A stretch of DNA of 64,000 nucleotides from Pseudidiomarina aestuarii. Its GTDB lineage: Bacteria > Pseudomonadota > Gammaproteobacteria > Enterobacterales > Alteromonadaceae. How positions within the stretch are numbered: the first letter of the stretch is position 1; every line of letters begins with the position of its first letter. This document shows, one piece after another, positions 53,916 to 64,000 of the stretch. Location of the stretch: positions 1,488,001-1,552,000 of the forward strand of contig NZ_PIPR01000001.1 in assembly GCF_003987355.1 (NCBI RefSeq), read 5' to 3'. Below the pieces are notes generated by a model that was not told the DNA's origin, searched no databases, and saw nothing but the letters and a program-made list of their open reading frames with translations. The position numbers and the translations under genes are program-made.

Positions 53916-55662
53916 TCGGCACCGCCATGGCTACCACTAATACGGTGAGTGGTAAACCTAACTTCCAATAATCACTGAAGCTATAACCACCAGGACCCAT
54001 CACGAGAATATTCGATTGATGTCCAATAGGCGTCAAAAACGGTAAAGCGGCGCCGATAGCAACGGCCATCAAAAACGGATCAATCGATGCTCCCAGCGAG
54101 CCTGCCATACTAATACCAATCGGTGCCATCAGCACTGCGGCAGCCGCATTATTCACGATATTGGACAACAGAATAGTCGCCACCATCAACACAATAATCG
54201 CGACCGCAGCAGGCGCATCTTGGCTAATAGCGAGCGCTGCATTAGCCAAGGTATCGGCGGCACCGCTTCGCTCAAGCGCACCACCGAGCGGTATCGTCGC
54301 ACCAAGCAGGACAATGATGGGCCATTCGATATTCTCATATAATTCGCGCAGCGGCATGACGTTGGTGACGACCATCAGTCCAGCCGCCAAGGTAAAAGCA
54401 ACCGGTACCGATAGCAGCCCTAATGCGCTGAGTAAAATAGCAGACGCAAAGATGGTAATAGGTAAAATAAATTGCTTTTGGTTGCCGATACGAAGACTTC
54501 GTTGCGCCAGCGGAAAGCAGCCAAAACGGACGAAGACATCATTGAGTACCTCACTGTCGCCCTGCAATAAGAGAACATCGCCGGGCTTAAAGCGGACATT
54601 CGACAAACTCGGTTTGAGCGTTTGACCATGACGAGCAACCGCCAACACGTTGACGCCGAACCGATGGCGCAAGCGTAAATCTGCTGCCGAACGACCTATC
54701 AATCGAGAATCATGGCCAACGATGCCCTCGATAACCTTAATTTCATCCGACACCAGAAAGCGCTCGTCGATTTCTTCGTCAGCATTGAGCTCAAAGTTCG
54801 TAATGTCCAAGATCTGTTGCAACGTATCAGCATCAGCCTCCACAATGAGAACATCTTCGGCTTTAAAGCGTTGATAGCGTGGTGGTGCCGTAATCTGATT
54901 TTTGCCGCGTTTAAGCGCGACCACCGCAAAGTTCTCTTTGACCTTAGACTCTAATTCGTAAAGCGTACTGCCAATCAAATCATTTTCAGGAGGGATATAA
55001 ATTTCGGTCAAATAAGACGTCAAATCGTAAGGTGAGTTCGATTTATTTCTACCGGCTTTGTCAGGTACCAACCAACGGCTCACCAGCCACATCAGCACTA
55101 AGCCACCGACAGCCACAGATAAACCCACTGGGGTGAAATCAAAAATACCAAAACTCTCACCGGTGGCCTGGGCACGAATATCCGAGATAATGATATTCGG
55201 TGGCGTACCTATCATGGTAATGGTTCCACCGAGCAGCGAGCCAAACGCCATAGGCATCAATACGCGTGAGGCACTTCCATTATTCACACGGGCTAATTGC
55301 AACGCGACCGGAATCATAATGGCCATAGCACCGGTATTACTAATGAATGCTGAAACAAAAGTCGTAAGACTCGTTAGCACGAGCATTTGTACCCAAGGCC
55401 GATCGCCTGCTTTTTTGACCAAAGTCGCAAGGGCATCGACTACCCCCGAATGCCAGAGTGCATGACTGATCACGAGCACCGCAGCGACGGTAATTACTGC
55501 AGCGTTACCGAAGCCAGCAAAGACCTCTTGTGCAGGAACCAGCCCAACAATAGCTGCCAACAACAAAGCACCCATACCAACAATGTCATAGCGCCACCGG
55601 TCCCATACAAAAAAGACCAGCGCAATCAGCAATATGGCGCCTATTAATAGTTGATCAATCAT
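53884..55662 (-). CDS. SLC13/DASS family permease with two RCK_C domains
   Basis: 592 residues from ATG at 55662, which has AGGT upstream; a start 69 bases further out lacks support. Membrane segments flank two soluble TrkA-C (RCK_C) domains at about 210-270 and 300-370 ([30 protein letters not shown]). The signatures [15 protein letters not shown] and [12 protein letters not shown] are of the CitT/DASS type. It probably imports a dicarboxylate, sulfate or another anion with Na+. The substrate cannot be told. Confidence 0.88.
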   Translation of the reverse strand: MIDQLLIGAILLIALVFFVWDRWRYDIVGMGALLLAAIVGLVPAQEVFAGFGNAAVITVAAVLVISHALWHSGVVDALATLVKKAGDRPWVQMLVLTSLTTFVSAFISNTGAMAIMIPVALQLARVNNGSASRVLMPMAFGSLLGGTITMIGTPPNIIISDIRAQATGESFGIFDFTPVGLSVAVGGLVLMWLVSRWLVPDKAGRNKSNSPYDLTSYLTEIYIPPENDLIGSTLYELESKVKENFAVVALKRGKNQITAPPRYQRFKAEDVLIVEADADTLQQILDITNFELNADEEIDERFLVSDEIKVIEGIVGHDSRLIGRSAADLRLRHRFGVNVLAVARHGQTLKPSLSNVRFKPGDVLLLQGDSEVLNDVFVRFGCFPLAQRSLRIGNQKQFILPITIFASAILLSALGLLSVPVAFTLAAGLMVVTNVMPLRELYENIEWPIIVLLGATIPLGGALERSGAADTLANAALAISQDAPAAVAIIVLMVATILLSNIVNNAAAAVLMAPIGISMAGSLGASIDPFLMAVAIGAALPFLTPIGHQSNILVMGPGGYSFSDYWKLGLPLTVLVVAMAVPIILWMWPLSA

Positions 55663-55783
55663 CAGTAAACCTGTTTCACCCAAATCGGCGTATAGAACAG
55701 CATAGAGTGGCTTGATTTCGTGGGAAGTCAACAGTTTTACTGCTAAGATTGAGCCGAAAAATTAACAGAACAAGGAGAATTCA

Positions 55784-57808
55784 ATGGCTAGCACATTGTT
55801 GCGTAACCTTTTGGTTGCGACCACTGCGCTTACGTTAAGTGCGCCACTATTCGCGCGTGACATTACATTAGAAGAGACCATCACGGTTCAATCCATAACC
55901 AGTACTGCCGTCTCCGCTGATGGCCAGATGGCAGCGTTTACCCGCAATGTTCCACGCACCCCCTACGTTGATGATGACGGCAGTAACTATACCGAGTTGT
56001 TTACAGTCACTGGTGAAAATGACCCGGTGCCTTTCATCACCGGCAAACACAGTTTGGGTTCGATTCAAGTACATGGCGATGCCATCTATTTTCTTGCGAA
56101 GCGTGGCGATGATAAGCACACCAGCCTCTATCGTATTGCTACTACTGGTGGCGAGGCGCAACGCGTCTTAGCACATGAAAATGCAATCAGTAGTTATGCA
56201 TTGAGCGATGACGGTCGTTACATTGCGTTCCGCGCTCGGGCAAAAGCCGATGAAACTGACGAAAAGTTAAGCAAAAAAGGTTTTAAAGCAGAAATCTACG
56301 AAGAAGAATTTAAATTTACGCATGCTTGGCTGTTCGATACGCAAGCAGAAGCTACAGATCCGGTTCAAATAACCGACGACGAACAAATTTACTCCGTTGA
56401 TTTCCGTCCTGGTCATGAACAACTTCTGGTTCGTGCGGCCCCAACCGCGCTGGTTGATGACAACTATATGAGCAGCAGCTATCGCCTCATCGATTACAGC
56501 GGCGAAACCGTCGGTTCGTTCGAGTCGGTAGGCAAGCTTGGCAAAGCGGAGTTCTCCCCAGATGGTCGCTATGTCGCAGTGATCGGCGCTGCTGATTATA
56601 ACGACCCCGCCGATGGTCGCCTCTATGTCTACGATACGCAAAAAGAAAACGAGCGCGTTGAAGTACTCCCAAACTACATGGGTCACGTGCAAGATATCGC
56701 TTGGCGTCGTAATGACGAACTCGTTTGGTTAGGCCATCGTGGCACCGAAAGTGAAGTGCAAGCGCTTACCATGCAATGGTTAGAAAGCCGTACCTTGTTA
56801 GAACTCGGTAAAGCCATTGTGGTCGACATTGAAGTTGCTGAAGGGCAAAGCGATGTCTATGTACGAGCGCATACAGCGGCACACCCGACAGAATTGTTCC
56901 GCTTACAGAATCAGCAATTGATTCGTTTAACTGATTCCAACCCTTGGTTAGCGGACATCACACTACCGCGCCAAGAAACGATTAGCTACAAGGCTCGTGA
57001 TGGTCTCGATCTCGAAGGGATTGTGGTCTACCCGACAGACTATCAAGAAGGTCAGCAATACCCTTTGATTATGGTCGTTCATGGTGGTCCTGAAGCGCAT
57101 TACAGCAATGGTTGGTTGGATCGTTATGCCAGCCCGGTTAAACATGCCGCACAGCAAGGCTACGCCCTATTCTTCCCGAATTATCGTGGTAGCACCGGTC
57201 GTGGCGTTGAATTCTCAAAGCTGGGTCAGAATGACTATGCTGGCAAAGAATTCGATGACCTCGTCGATGGTAAACAACATTTAGTTGAAATGGGCTTAGT
57301 CGACAGTACTAAGGTCGGCATCACTGGCGGTTCATATGGTGGTTTTGCGTCTGCTTGGGGTGCCACTGCACTGACTGAGCATTTTGCGGCGAGCGTTATG
57401 TTTGTCGGAATCAGCGATAACATTTCGAAGTTTGGTACCACCGATATTGCGAAAGAAATGCATGCTGTTCATGCGCGCAGCTATCCGTGGGAGAAATGGC
57501 AATGGTATTTAGAGCGTAGCCCTATTTATCATGCGGAGAAAGCACGCACGCCAATACTGATCTTACATGGTAAAGAAGACACCCGTGTACATCCGAGCCA
57601 GTCGATGGAGCTGTATCGCTACCTGAAAACTCACGGTAATGTGCCCGTGCGACTTGTACTTTATCCGGGCGAAGGTCATGGTAACCGCCGAGTGGCTTCA
57701 CAGCTCGACTATGGTATGCGCATGATGCGCTGGATGAACCACTTCTTAGTAGAGGGTGGCACTGAAGCTCCTGCACATGAACTGCCGCACGCTGAGAATT
57801 TGAAATAA
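55784..57808 (+). CDS. Exported S9 family peptidase (acylaminoacyl-peptidase-like)
   Basis: 674 residues with a signal peptide cleaved after LFA near residue 24. A seven-bladed propeller of WD40-like PD40 repeats (for example SPDGRYVAVIGA) is followed by the hydrolase domain. The catalytic Ser is in ITGGSYGGFASAWG (about 515), the Asp in LHGKEDTRVHPSQ and the His in PGEGHGNRR. It probably trims peptides in the periplasm. AAGGAGA precedes the ATG, and a bidirectional terminator follows. Confidence 0.92.
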   Translation: MASTLLRNLLVATTALTLSAPLFARDITLEETITVQSITSTAVSADGQMAAFTRNVPRTPYVDDDGSNYTELFTVTGENDPVPFITGKHSLGSIQVHGDAIYFLAKRGDDKHTSLYRIATTGGEAQRVLAHENAISSYALSDDGRYIAFRARAKADETDEKLSKKGFKAEIYEEEFKFTHAWLFDTQAEATDPVQITDDEQIYSVDFRPGHEQLLVRAAPTALVDDNYMSSSYRLIDYSGETVGSFESVGKLGKAEFSPDGRYVAVIGAADYNDPADGRLYVYDTQKENERVEVLPNYMGHVQDIAWRRNDELVWLGHRGTESEVQALTMQWLESRTLLELGKAIVVDIEVAEGQSDVYVRAHTAAHPTELFRLQNQQLIRLTDSNPWLADITLPRQETISYKARDGLDLEGIVVYPTDYQEGQQYPLIMVVHGGPEAHYSNGWLDRYASPVKHAAQQGYALFFPNYRGSTGRGVEFSKLGQNDYAGKEFDDLVDGKQHLVEMGLVDSTKVGITGGSYGGFASAWGATALTEHFAASVMFVGISDNISKFGTTDIAKEMHAVHARSYPWEKWQWYLERSPIYHAEKARTPILILHGKEDTRVHPSQSMELYRYLKTHGNVPVRLVLYPGEGHGNRRVASQLDYGMRMMRWMNHFLVEGGTEAPAHELPHAENLK

Positions 57809-57815
57809 CTCCATT

Positions 57816-57841
57816 AAAAAAGGCGCCATCCGGCGCCTTTT
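57816..57841. terminator. Bidirectional terminator between the S9 peptidase gene and pckA
   Basis: Stem aaaggcgcc (57819-57827) with ggcgccttt (57832-57840) and a 4-nt loop, with an A run before and TTTTCTTT after. It lies between two convergent genes and can serve both. Confidence 0.9.
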
Positions 57842-57865
57842 CTTTATCTAACAAATCTTAATAAC

Positions 57866-59467
57866 TTATAGCTGTGGACCTGCTGCAACCAGCGCTTGGC
57901 CTTCAGCATTATCGGTAAACTTCTCGAAGTTAGCGACAAAGCGCTGTGCTAAGTCTTTCGCACGGACGTCCCATTCCACAGCATCATCGTAAGTGTTGCG
58001 TGGATCCAAAATTGATGTGTCTTCAACACCCGGCAGACTGGTTGGCATCGCCAAGTTGAAGTAGGGCAACTGCACAAAATCTGCATCTTCAATGCTACCG
58101 TCGAGGATGGCATCAATGATAGCGCGGGTTGCTTTAATCGAAATACGTTTGCCAGTGCCGTTCCAACCGGTGTTCACCAAATAAGCTTCAGCGCCTGACG
58201 CTGCCATACGCTTGCCCAATACTTCAGCGTACTGCGTTGGGTGTAAGCTTAGGAAAGCGGCGCCGAAACAGCTCGAGAACGTTGGAGTCGGTTCCGTAAT
58301 ACCACGTTCAGTACCCGCTAATTTGGCGGTGAAGCCAGACAAGAAGTGATACTTCGCTTGCGCGTCAGTCAATTTCGATACCGGCGGTAACACACCGAAT
58401 GCATCCGCAGTTAGGAAGATAACTTTCTTTGCGTGACCTGCCTTTGAAACTGGCTTGACGATGTTATCGATGTGATAAATCGGGTACGAAACGCGGGTGT
58501 TTTCAGTCTTGGAACCGTCATTGAAGTCAACGGTACCGTCATCTAATACAGTGACGTTCTCAAGCAATGCATCACGACGGATGGCGTTGTAGATATCTGG
58601 CTCAGCTTCTTGCGAAAGGTTGATGGTTTTGGCGTAACAGCCGCCTTCAAAGTTAAACACGCCATCGTCATCCCAGCCATGTTCGTCATCACCAATAAGC
58701 TCACGCTTTGGATCGGTCGACAAGGTGGTTTTACCGGTGCCGGATAAACCGAAGAATACCGCGACATCACCATCTTTACCGACGTTCGCTGAACAATGCA
58801 TAGACGCCACACCGCGCAATGGTAAAAAGTAGTTCATCATCGAGAACATACCTTTTTTCATTTCGCCGCCGTACCAAGTGCCACCGATTAATTGAATGCG
58901 CTCAGTGAGGTTAAATGCCACAAAGTTTTCAGAATTGAGGCCATGTTCTTGCCACTTCGGATTGATGCATTTCGCGCCGTTCATGACTACGAAATCAGCC
59001 TTGAACGTTTTCAGTTCTTCCGCACTTGGGCGAATAAACATGTTCTTGACGAAATGTGCTTGCCACGCCACTTCAGTTATGAAACGCACGGCTAACCGCG
59101 TATCTTCATTGGCGCCGCAGTAGGTATCGACAACAAACAAGCGTTTGCCGGACAACTGTGAAGTGACCGTGCCTTTCAAATCAGCCCAGATAGCTGGCGA
59201 AATAGCTTTGTTATCATTCTTACCTTGATCAGACCACCACAATGTGTTTTCTGTGGTTTCATCACGCACAATATATTTGTCTTTTGGTGAGCGTCCGGTA
59301 AAAATTCCGGTGTCTACGGCGACAGCGCCAAGGTTTGTCACAGTACCCTTTTCATACCCATGCAGATCACTACGGGTTTCTTCTTCGAACAACAGTTCGT
59401 AGGAAGGATTGTGAACAATTTCGGTGACGTCTGTGATGCCGTATTGGCTCAAATCCAGATCGGCCAT
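57866..59467 (-). CDS. pckA: Phosphoenolpyruvate carboxykinase (ATP)
   Basis: 533 residues. It turns oxaloacetate and ATP into phosphoenolpyruvate and CO2, the first step of gluconeogenesis. The kinase P-loop [11 protein letters not shown] (about 245) and metal-site [20 protein letters not shown] are intact. The N-terminal [15 protein letters not shown] is also present. It is expected when the cell lives on amino acids or acetate. It is monocistronic. Confidence 0.98.
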   Translation of the reverse strand: MADLDLSQYGITDVTEIVHNPSYELLFEEETRSDLHGYEKGTVTNLGAVAVDTGIFTGRSPKDKYIVRDETTENTLWWSDQGKNDNKAISPAIWADLKGTVTSQLSGKRLFVVDTYCGANEDTRLAVRFITEVAWQAHFVKNMFIRPSAEELKTFKADFVVMNGAKCINPKWQEHGLNSENFVAFNLTERIQLIGGTWYGGEMKKGMFSMMNYFLPLRGVASMHCSANVGKDGDVAVFFGLSGTGKTTLSTDPKRELIGDDEHGWDDDGVFNFEGGCYAKTINLSQEAEPDIYNAIRRDALLENVTVLDDGTVDFNDGSKTENTRVSYPIYHIDNIVKPVSKAGHAKKVIFLTADAFGVLPPVSKLTDAQAKYHFLSGFTAKLAGTERGITEPTPTFSSCFGAAFLSLHPTQYAEVLGKRMAASGAEAYLVNTGWNGTGKRISIKATRAIIDAILDGSIEDADFVQLPYFNLAMPTSLPGVEDTSILDPRNTYDDAVEWDVRAKDLAQRFVANFEKFTDNAEGQALVAAGPQL

Positions 59468-59591
59468 GTGCTGGACTCCTGCAGGTCTGATCGGTGCAAA
59501 TGAATAGAAAACGGTTAATGGGTCGCGATATTACATCGAAACACACAAAATTCCTAGTCTAACGGGCGTTATAAGCTGCGCTTTGTCGCAC

Positions 59592-61391
<1,800 letters not shown>

Positions 61392-61449
61392 TGGTTTGGT
61401 CTCTGCTAGCGGAGACCAATGAGTCACGGCCATCAGAAGGAGGTCGAAC

Positions 61450-62475
61450 ATGAAAGCTTTAGCGAAATTGCACGCCGAACCCGGCATTTGGATGACAGAA
61501 GCAGAGAAGCCGGAATACGGCTATAACGACCTGCTCATCCGCATCAAGAAAACGGCTATTTGTGGAACAGATGTCCACATTTTTAAATGGGATGAATGGT
61601 CACAGAAAACCATTCCAGTACCGATGATTGTCGGTCATGAATATGTTGGTGTTGTTGAAGCCATGGGTGACGGTGTGCGCGGTTTCGCGAAAGGCGACCG
61701 CGTATCCGGTGAAGGCCATATTACTTGCGGCCATTGCCGGAATTGTCGTGCCGGACGTCGGCATCTGTGTCGCAATACCGTTGGTGTCGGTGTGAATCGT
61801 CAAGGTTGTTTTGCAGAATACTTGGTTATTCCTGCAGATAATGCGTTCAAATTGCCGGATGACATTAGCGATGACCTTGCTGCCATTTTCGATCCATTTG
61901 GTAATGCTGTGCATACTGCCCTGGCTTTTGATTTGGTCGGCGAAGATGTCTTAATCACAGGCGCCGGTCCAATCGGTATTATGGCTGCGGCGGTCGCCAG
62001 ACATGTTGGCGCGCGCCACGTTGTGATCACCGATGTGAACCCGTATCGACTCGAGCTCGCCGAAAAAATGGGTGCGACGCGTGCGGTGGATGTGACGAAA
62101 ACAAAATTACGGGATGTCATGTCTGAACTCGGAATGAAAGAAGGCTTCGACGTCGGTTTGGAAATGTCTGGCGTGCCATCTGCCTTCGCAAGTATGTTGG
62201 AAACCATGAATCATGGTGGCAAGATTGCCATGTTGGGCATTCCACCGACTGCTGTTGCGATTGATTGGAACCAGGTTATTTTCAAAGGTCTAGTGATCAA
62301 AGGAATTTACGGTCGCGAGATGTTTGAGACTTGGTACAAAATGGCGAGCTTGTTGCAGTCTGGTCTTGATTTGTCACCGATACTGACGCATCAAATGCCA
62401 GTCGATGATTTCCAAAAAGGCTTCGACATTATGACCTCAGGTCAATCAGGCAAAGTTATCTTAAACTGGGATTAA
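61450..62475 (+). CDS. tdh: L-threonine 3-dehydrogenase
   Basis: 341 residues, the E. coli length, a zinc-dependent medium-chain dehydrogenase. The catalytic zinc ligands are in [10 protein letters not shown] and VGHEYVG, and the structural zinc is bound by the four Cys of [15 protein letters not shown]. The NAD site is [15 protein letters not shown]. It makes 2-amino-3-ketobutyrate for Kbl. AGGAGG lies before the ATG, 58 bp after kbl. Confidence 0.97.
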   Translation: MKALAKLHAEPGIWMTEAEKPEYGYNDLLIRIKKTAICGTDVHIFKWDEWSQKTIPVPMIVGHEYVGVVEAMGDGVRGFAKGDRVSGEGHITCGHCRNCRAGRRHLCRNTVGVGVNRQGCFAEYLVIPADNAFKLPDDISDDLAAIFDPFGNAVHTALAFDLVGEDVLITGAGPIGIMAAAVARHVGARHVVITDVNPYRLELAEKMGATRAVDVTKTKLRDVMSELGMKEGFDVGLEMSGVPSAFASMLETMNHGGKIAMLGIPPTAVAIDWNQVIFKGLVIKGIYGREMFETWYKMASLLQSGLDLSPILTHQMPVDDFQKGFDIMTSGQSGKVILNWD

Positions 62476-62478
62476 AGC

Positions 62479-62802
62479 ATGGCGGATTTTTCGCGCATCA
62501 ATACAGAGACAGCGCATCAACTCTGGGAAGCGGGAACCGCCCGCTTCGTAGATATTCGTGATGAACGTTCATTTGCTGCTGGGCATATTCCACGTTCGTT
62601 GCGTTTGACCGATGCAAATGTCGTTGAGTTCTTAGACTCACTCGAGGATGATGAAGCCGTAGTGGTAGTCTGTTACCACGGTAATAGCAGCCAAGGCGCC
62701 GCGCAATATTTGGCGCATCAGGGTATTGAGCAAGTCAGCAGTTTAGATGGCGGATTTACCGCTTGGGGCCAACTTTTTCCAGAGGCAGTGGAGCGCGGTT
62801 AG
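62479..62802 (+). CDS. glpE: Thiosulfate sulfurtransferase GlpE
   Basis: 107 residues, one rhodanese domain. The active-site Cys lies in VVCYHGNSSQGAAQYL (about 65), almost the same as in E. coli GlpE. It transfers sulfur from thiosulfate to cyanide or thioredoxin. It starts 3 bp after tdh, so it is part of that transcript here, and it abuts glpG. Confidence 0.95.
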   Translation: MADFSRINTETAHQLWEAGTARFVDIRDERSFAAGHIPRSLRLTDANVVEFLDSLEDDEAVVVVCYHGNSSQGAAQYLAHQGIEQVSSLDGGFTAWGQLFPEAVERG

Positions 62803-63642
62803 ATGCAAAAATTACTGGCGACGTCGAATGCAGCCATGATGGCAGAACTTCATGCTTATCTTCGGCAACGTGGCATTCCGGTCACCGTCAGTGAAAATGG
62901 TAACCAGCTCGAACTGTGGTTAACGCAGTCCAGTTACAAAGCACTCGCGAAAGAGTTGATCACCGAGTTTAAAAACAATCCGCAGCCCCTCGAACCCGTC
63001 GAGAGTTCGTCTGCATCACAACCCACTCGCTCATCTGCAAACCGCACTGGCCCCTCGATCTGGCGCCAAATGCGCAGTCAGGCTGGTGCAGTCACTCTAG
63101 GTTTCGCAGTGTTAGTCGTTGCAGTCTATTTGGGCCTGCAAACACCCGCCGCAGAAGCGCTTTTTGCGACCCTTCGTATCAGCGATTATTTTGATGTATT
63201 GCCGTGGACACAACCCTGGCGGCTCGTCACTCCTGCATTACTTCATTTTAGTCTGCTACATATTCTGTTTAATGTGTTCTGGTGGTGGTATCTCGGCGGT
63301 CGTTTCGAAAAACTCTACGGCTCCGTGTGGTTGGTGCTAGCCCTGCTCGTCACAGCGATTATTTCTAATGTGTCACAGTTCTTGGTGAGTGGCCCCTATT
63401 TCGGTGGGCTGTCTGGTGTCGTCTATGGGCTGTTTGGTTGTGCCGTGGTCCTGGCCTGGCAACGCCCATCGCACCCACTTTTTTTACCGCCTGGGCTGAT
63501 TGGTTTTATGCTTGTTTGGCTCGTGCTTGGCTATACCGATTTACTCTGGGTCAATGTAGCCAACACCGCGCATACGGCTGGACTTATTGCAGGCCTTGTT
63601 TTTGGTGCAAGCATGCGATTGCTAGCGTTACGTAAGCGATAG
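62803..63642 (+). CDS. glpG: Rhomboid intramembrane serine protease GlpG
   Basis: 279 residues. A cytoplasmic N-terminal domain (about 1-65) and a low-complexity Ser/Pro linker lead to six membrane helices. The catalytic Ser is in GGLSGVVYGLFG (about 208) and the His in ANTAHTAGLIAG (about 258). The HxxxN oxyanion element is in LLHILFNVFWWW. It cleaves membrane proteins within the bilayer. It starts directly after the glpE stop, with no gap. Confidence 0.95.
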   Translation: MQKLLATSNAAMMAELHAYLRQRGIPVTVSENGNQLELWLTQSSYKALAKELITEFKNNPQPLEPVESSSASQPTRSSANRTGPSIWRQMRSQAGAVTLGFAVLVVAVYLGLQTPAAEALFATLRISDYFDVLPWTQPWRLVTPALLHFSLLHILFNVFWWWYLGGRFEKLYGSVWLVLALLVTAIISNVSQFLVSGPYFGGLSGVVYGLFGCAVVLAWQRPSHPLFLPPGLIGFMLVWLVLGYTDLLWVNVANTAHTAGLIAGLVFGASMRLLALRKR

Positions 63643-63645
63643 CTC

Positions 63646-64000
63646 ATGTCGACCACGCCGTTTCCAACCATCACATTTCCGGTTGTCAGCACCGGCGGAG
63701 AGGCTGAATGGTTAGCCCCATCTGAAGTACGTGTGCCTCTGAGTCAGCAACACGCGAATTGGTTACTCGACCCTGGCTCGTTAACAGCCAAACTCAAAGA
63801 ACTCAGTGTCGACTTTAGAGTACAAGTGCTGGGGCAACGTGAAACAACGTTACTCGCTGATGAAAAGCCTTGGCTCGGTGATGTTAAACGCGCCGCAGTA
63901 CGCGAAGTGATTTTATGGTGTGATGGACAACCCTGGGTTTTTGCCCGCAGTGTGTTCCCGCCGAGCGCATTGGCCGCTCAACAACTCAGCTTAGGTACGC
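63646..64000 (+). CDS. ubiC: Chorismate--pyruvate lyase UbiC (3' end outside window)
   Basis: Starts at ATG 63646, 3 bp after glpG, and stays open to the window end (118 codons). WLLDPGSLTAKLKEL, VQVLGQRETTLLADE and VREVILWCDGQPWVFARSV are characteristic of UbiC, which splits chorismate to 4-hydroxybenzoate for ubiquinone synthesis. The remaining C-terminal third, and probably ubiA, lie beyond the window. Confidence 0.9.
   Translation, partial: MSTTPFPTITFPVVSTGGEAEWLAPSEVRVPLSQQHANWLLDPGSLTAKLKELSVDFRVQVLGQRETTLLADEKPWLGDVKRAAVREVILWCDGQPWVFARSVFPPSALAAQQLSLGT

Overview
The window is chromosomal core DNA of a gammaproteobacterium. Gene orders match Escherichia coli over long stretches: thrU-tyrU-glyT-thrT-tuf, secE-nusG-rplKAJL-rpoBC, nnr-tsaE-amiB-mutL-miaA-hfq-hflXKC, envZ-ompR, greB-tex, kbl-tdh and glpE-glpG. 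The proteins look like those of the Alteromonadales, and Idiomarina/Pseudidiomarina is my best guess from protein flavour and the peptidase and amino-acid gene content. That genus call is inference. There is no prophage, insertion sequence, CRISPR array, plasmid gene or obvious genomic island.

Layout. 1-1009: the end of a glutaminase gene and an orphan periplasmic binding protein. 1217-19812: one large minus-strand block for transcription and translation. Read in its own direction it is four tRNAs (Thr, Tyr, Gly, Thr), tuf, tRNA-Trp, secE, nusG, rplK, rplA, rplJ, rplL, rpoB, rpoC, rpsL, rpsG, fusA and a second tuf. Several promoters, terminators, the L10 leader and the rplL-rpoB attenuator can be read. 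19902-32711: purA, a kynureninase-like aminotransferase, then the nnr to hflC superoperon, all on the minus strand. 32815-43892: queG, a MASE1-GGDEF diguanylate cyclase, a DUF1415 gene, mscL, yheV, the ABC-F gene yheS, yheU, cysQ, nudE, sthA and envZ-ompR. 44053-57808: two exported S9 peptidases, an aidB-like gene, a flavin-reductase-fold gene, greB, tex, an acyl-CoA desaturase divergent from fabR with a FabR-type operator between them, and an SLC13 permease. 57866-64000: pckA, coaD, and a plus-strand run kbl-tdh-glpE-glpG-ubiC cut by the window end.

Together the genes serve translation and transcription, RNA and protein quality control (Hfq, HflKC, HflX), and tRNA modification (TsaE, MiaA, QueG). 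The metabolic genes fit a peptide- and amino-acid-consuming heterotroph: glutaminase, two secreted peptidases, threonine breakdown by Tdh-Kbl, and gluconeogenesis by PckA.

The only structure that ordinary annotation does not explain is a family of degenerate 7-bp-period tandem arrays in intergenic spaces. Arrays lie at 193-297, 1085-1168, 16749-16826, 17793-17848, 18004-18087, 22559-22586, 22642-22669 and 31136-31184. They stay in strict heptamer phase, are often built as two opposed halves able to fold back, and supply the last Tyr codon and stop codon of three different genes. One lies partly inside the region kept identical between the two tuf copies. No gap longer than 300 bases lacks a feature.
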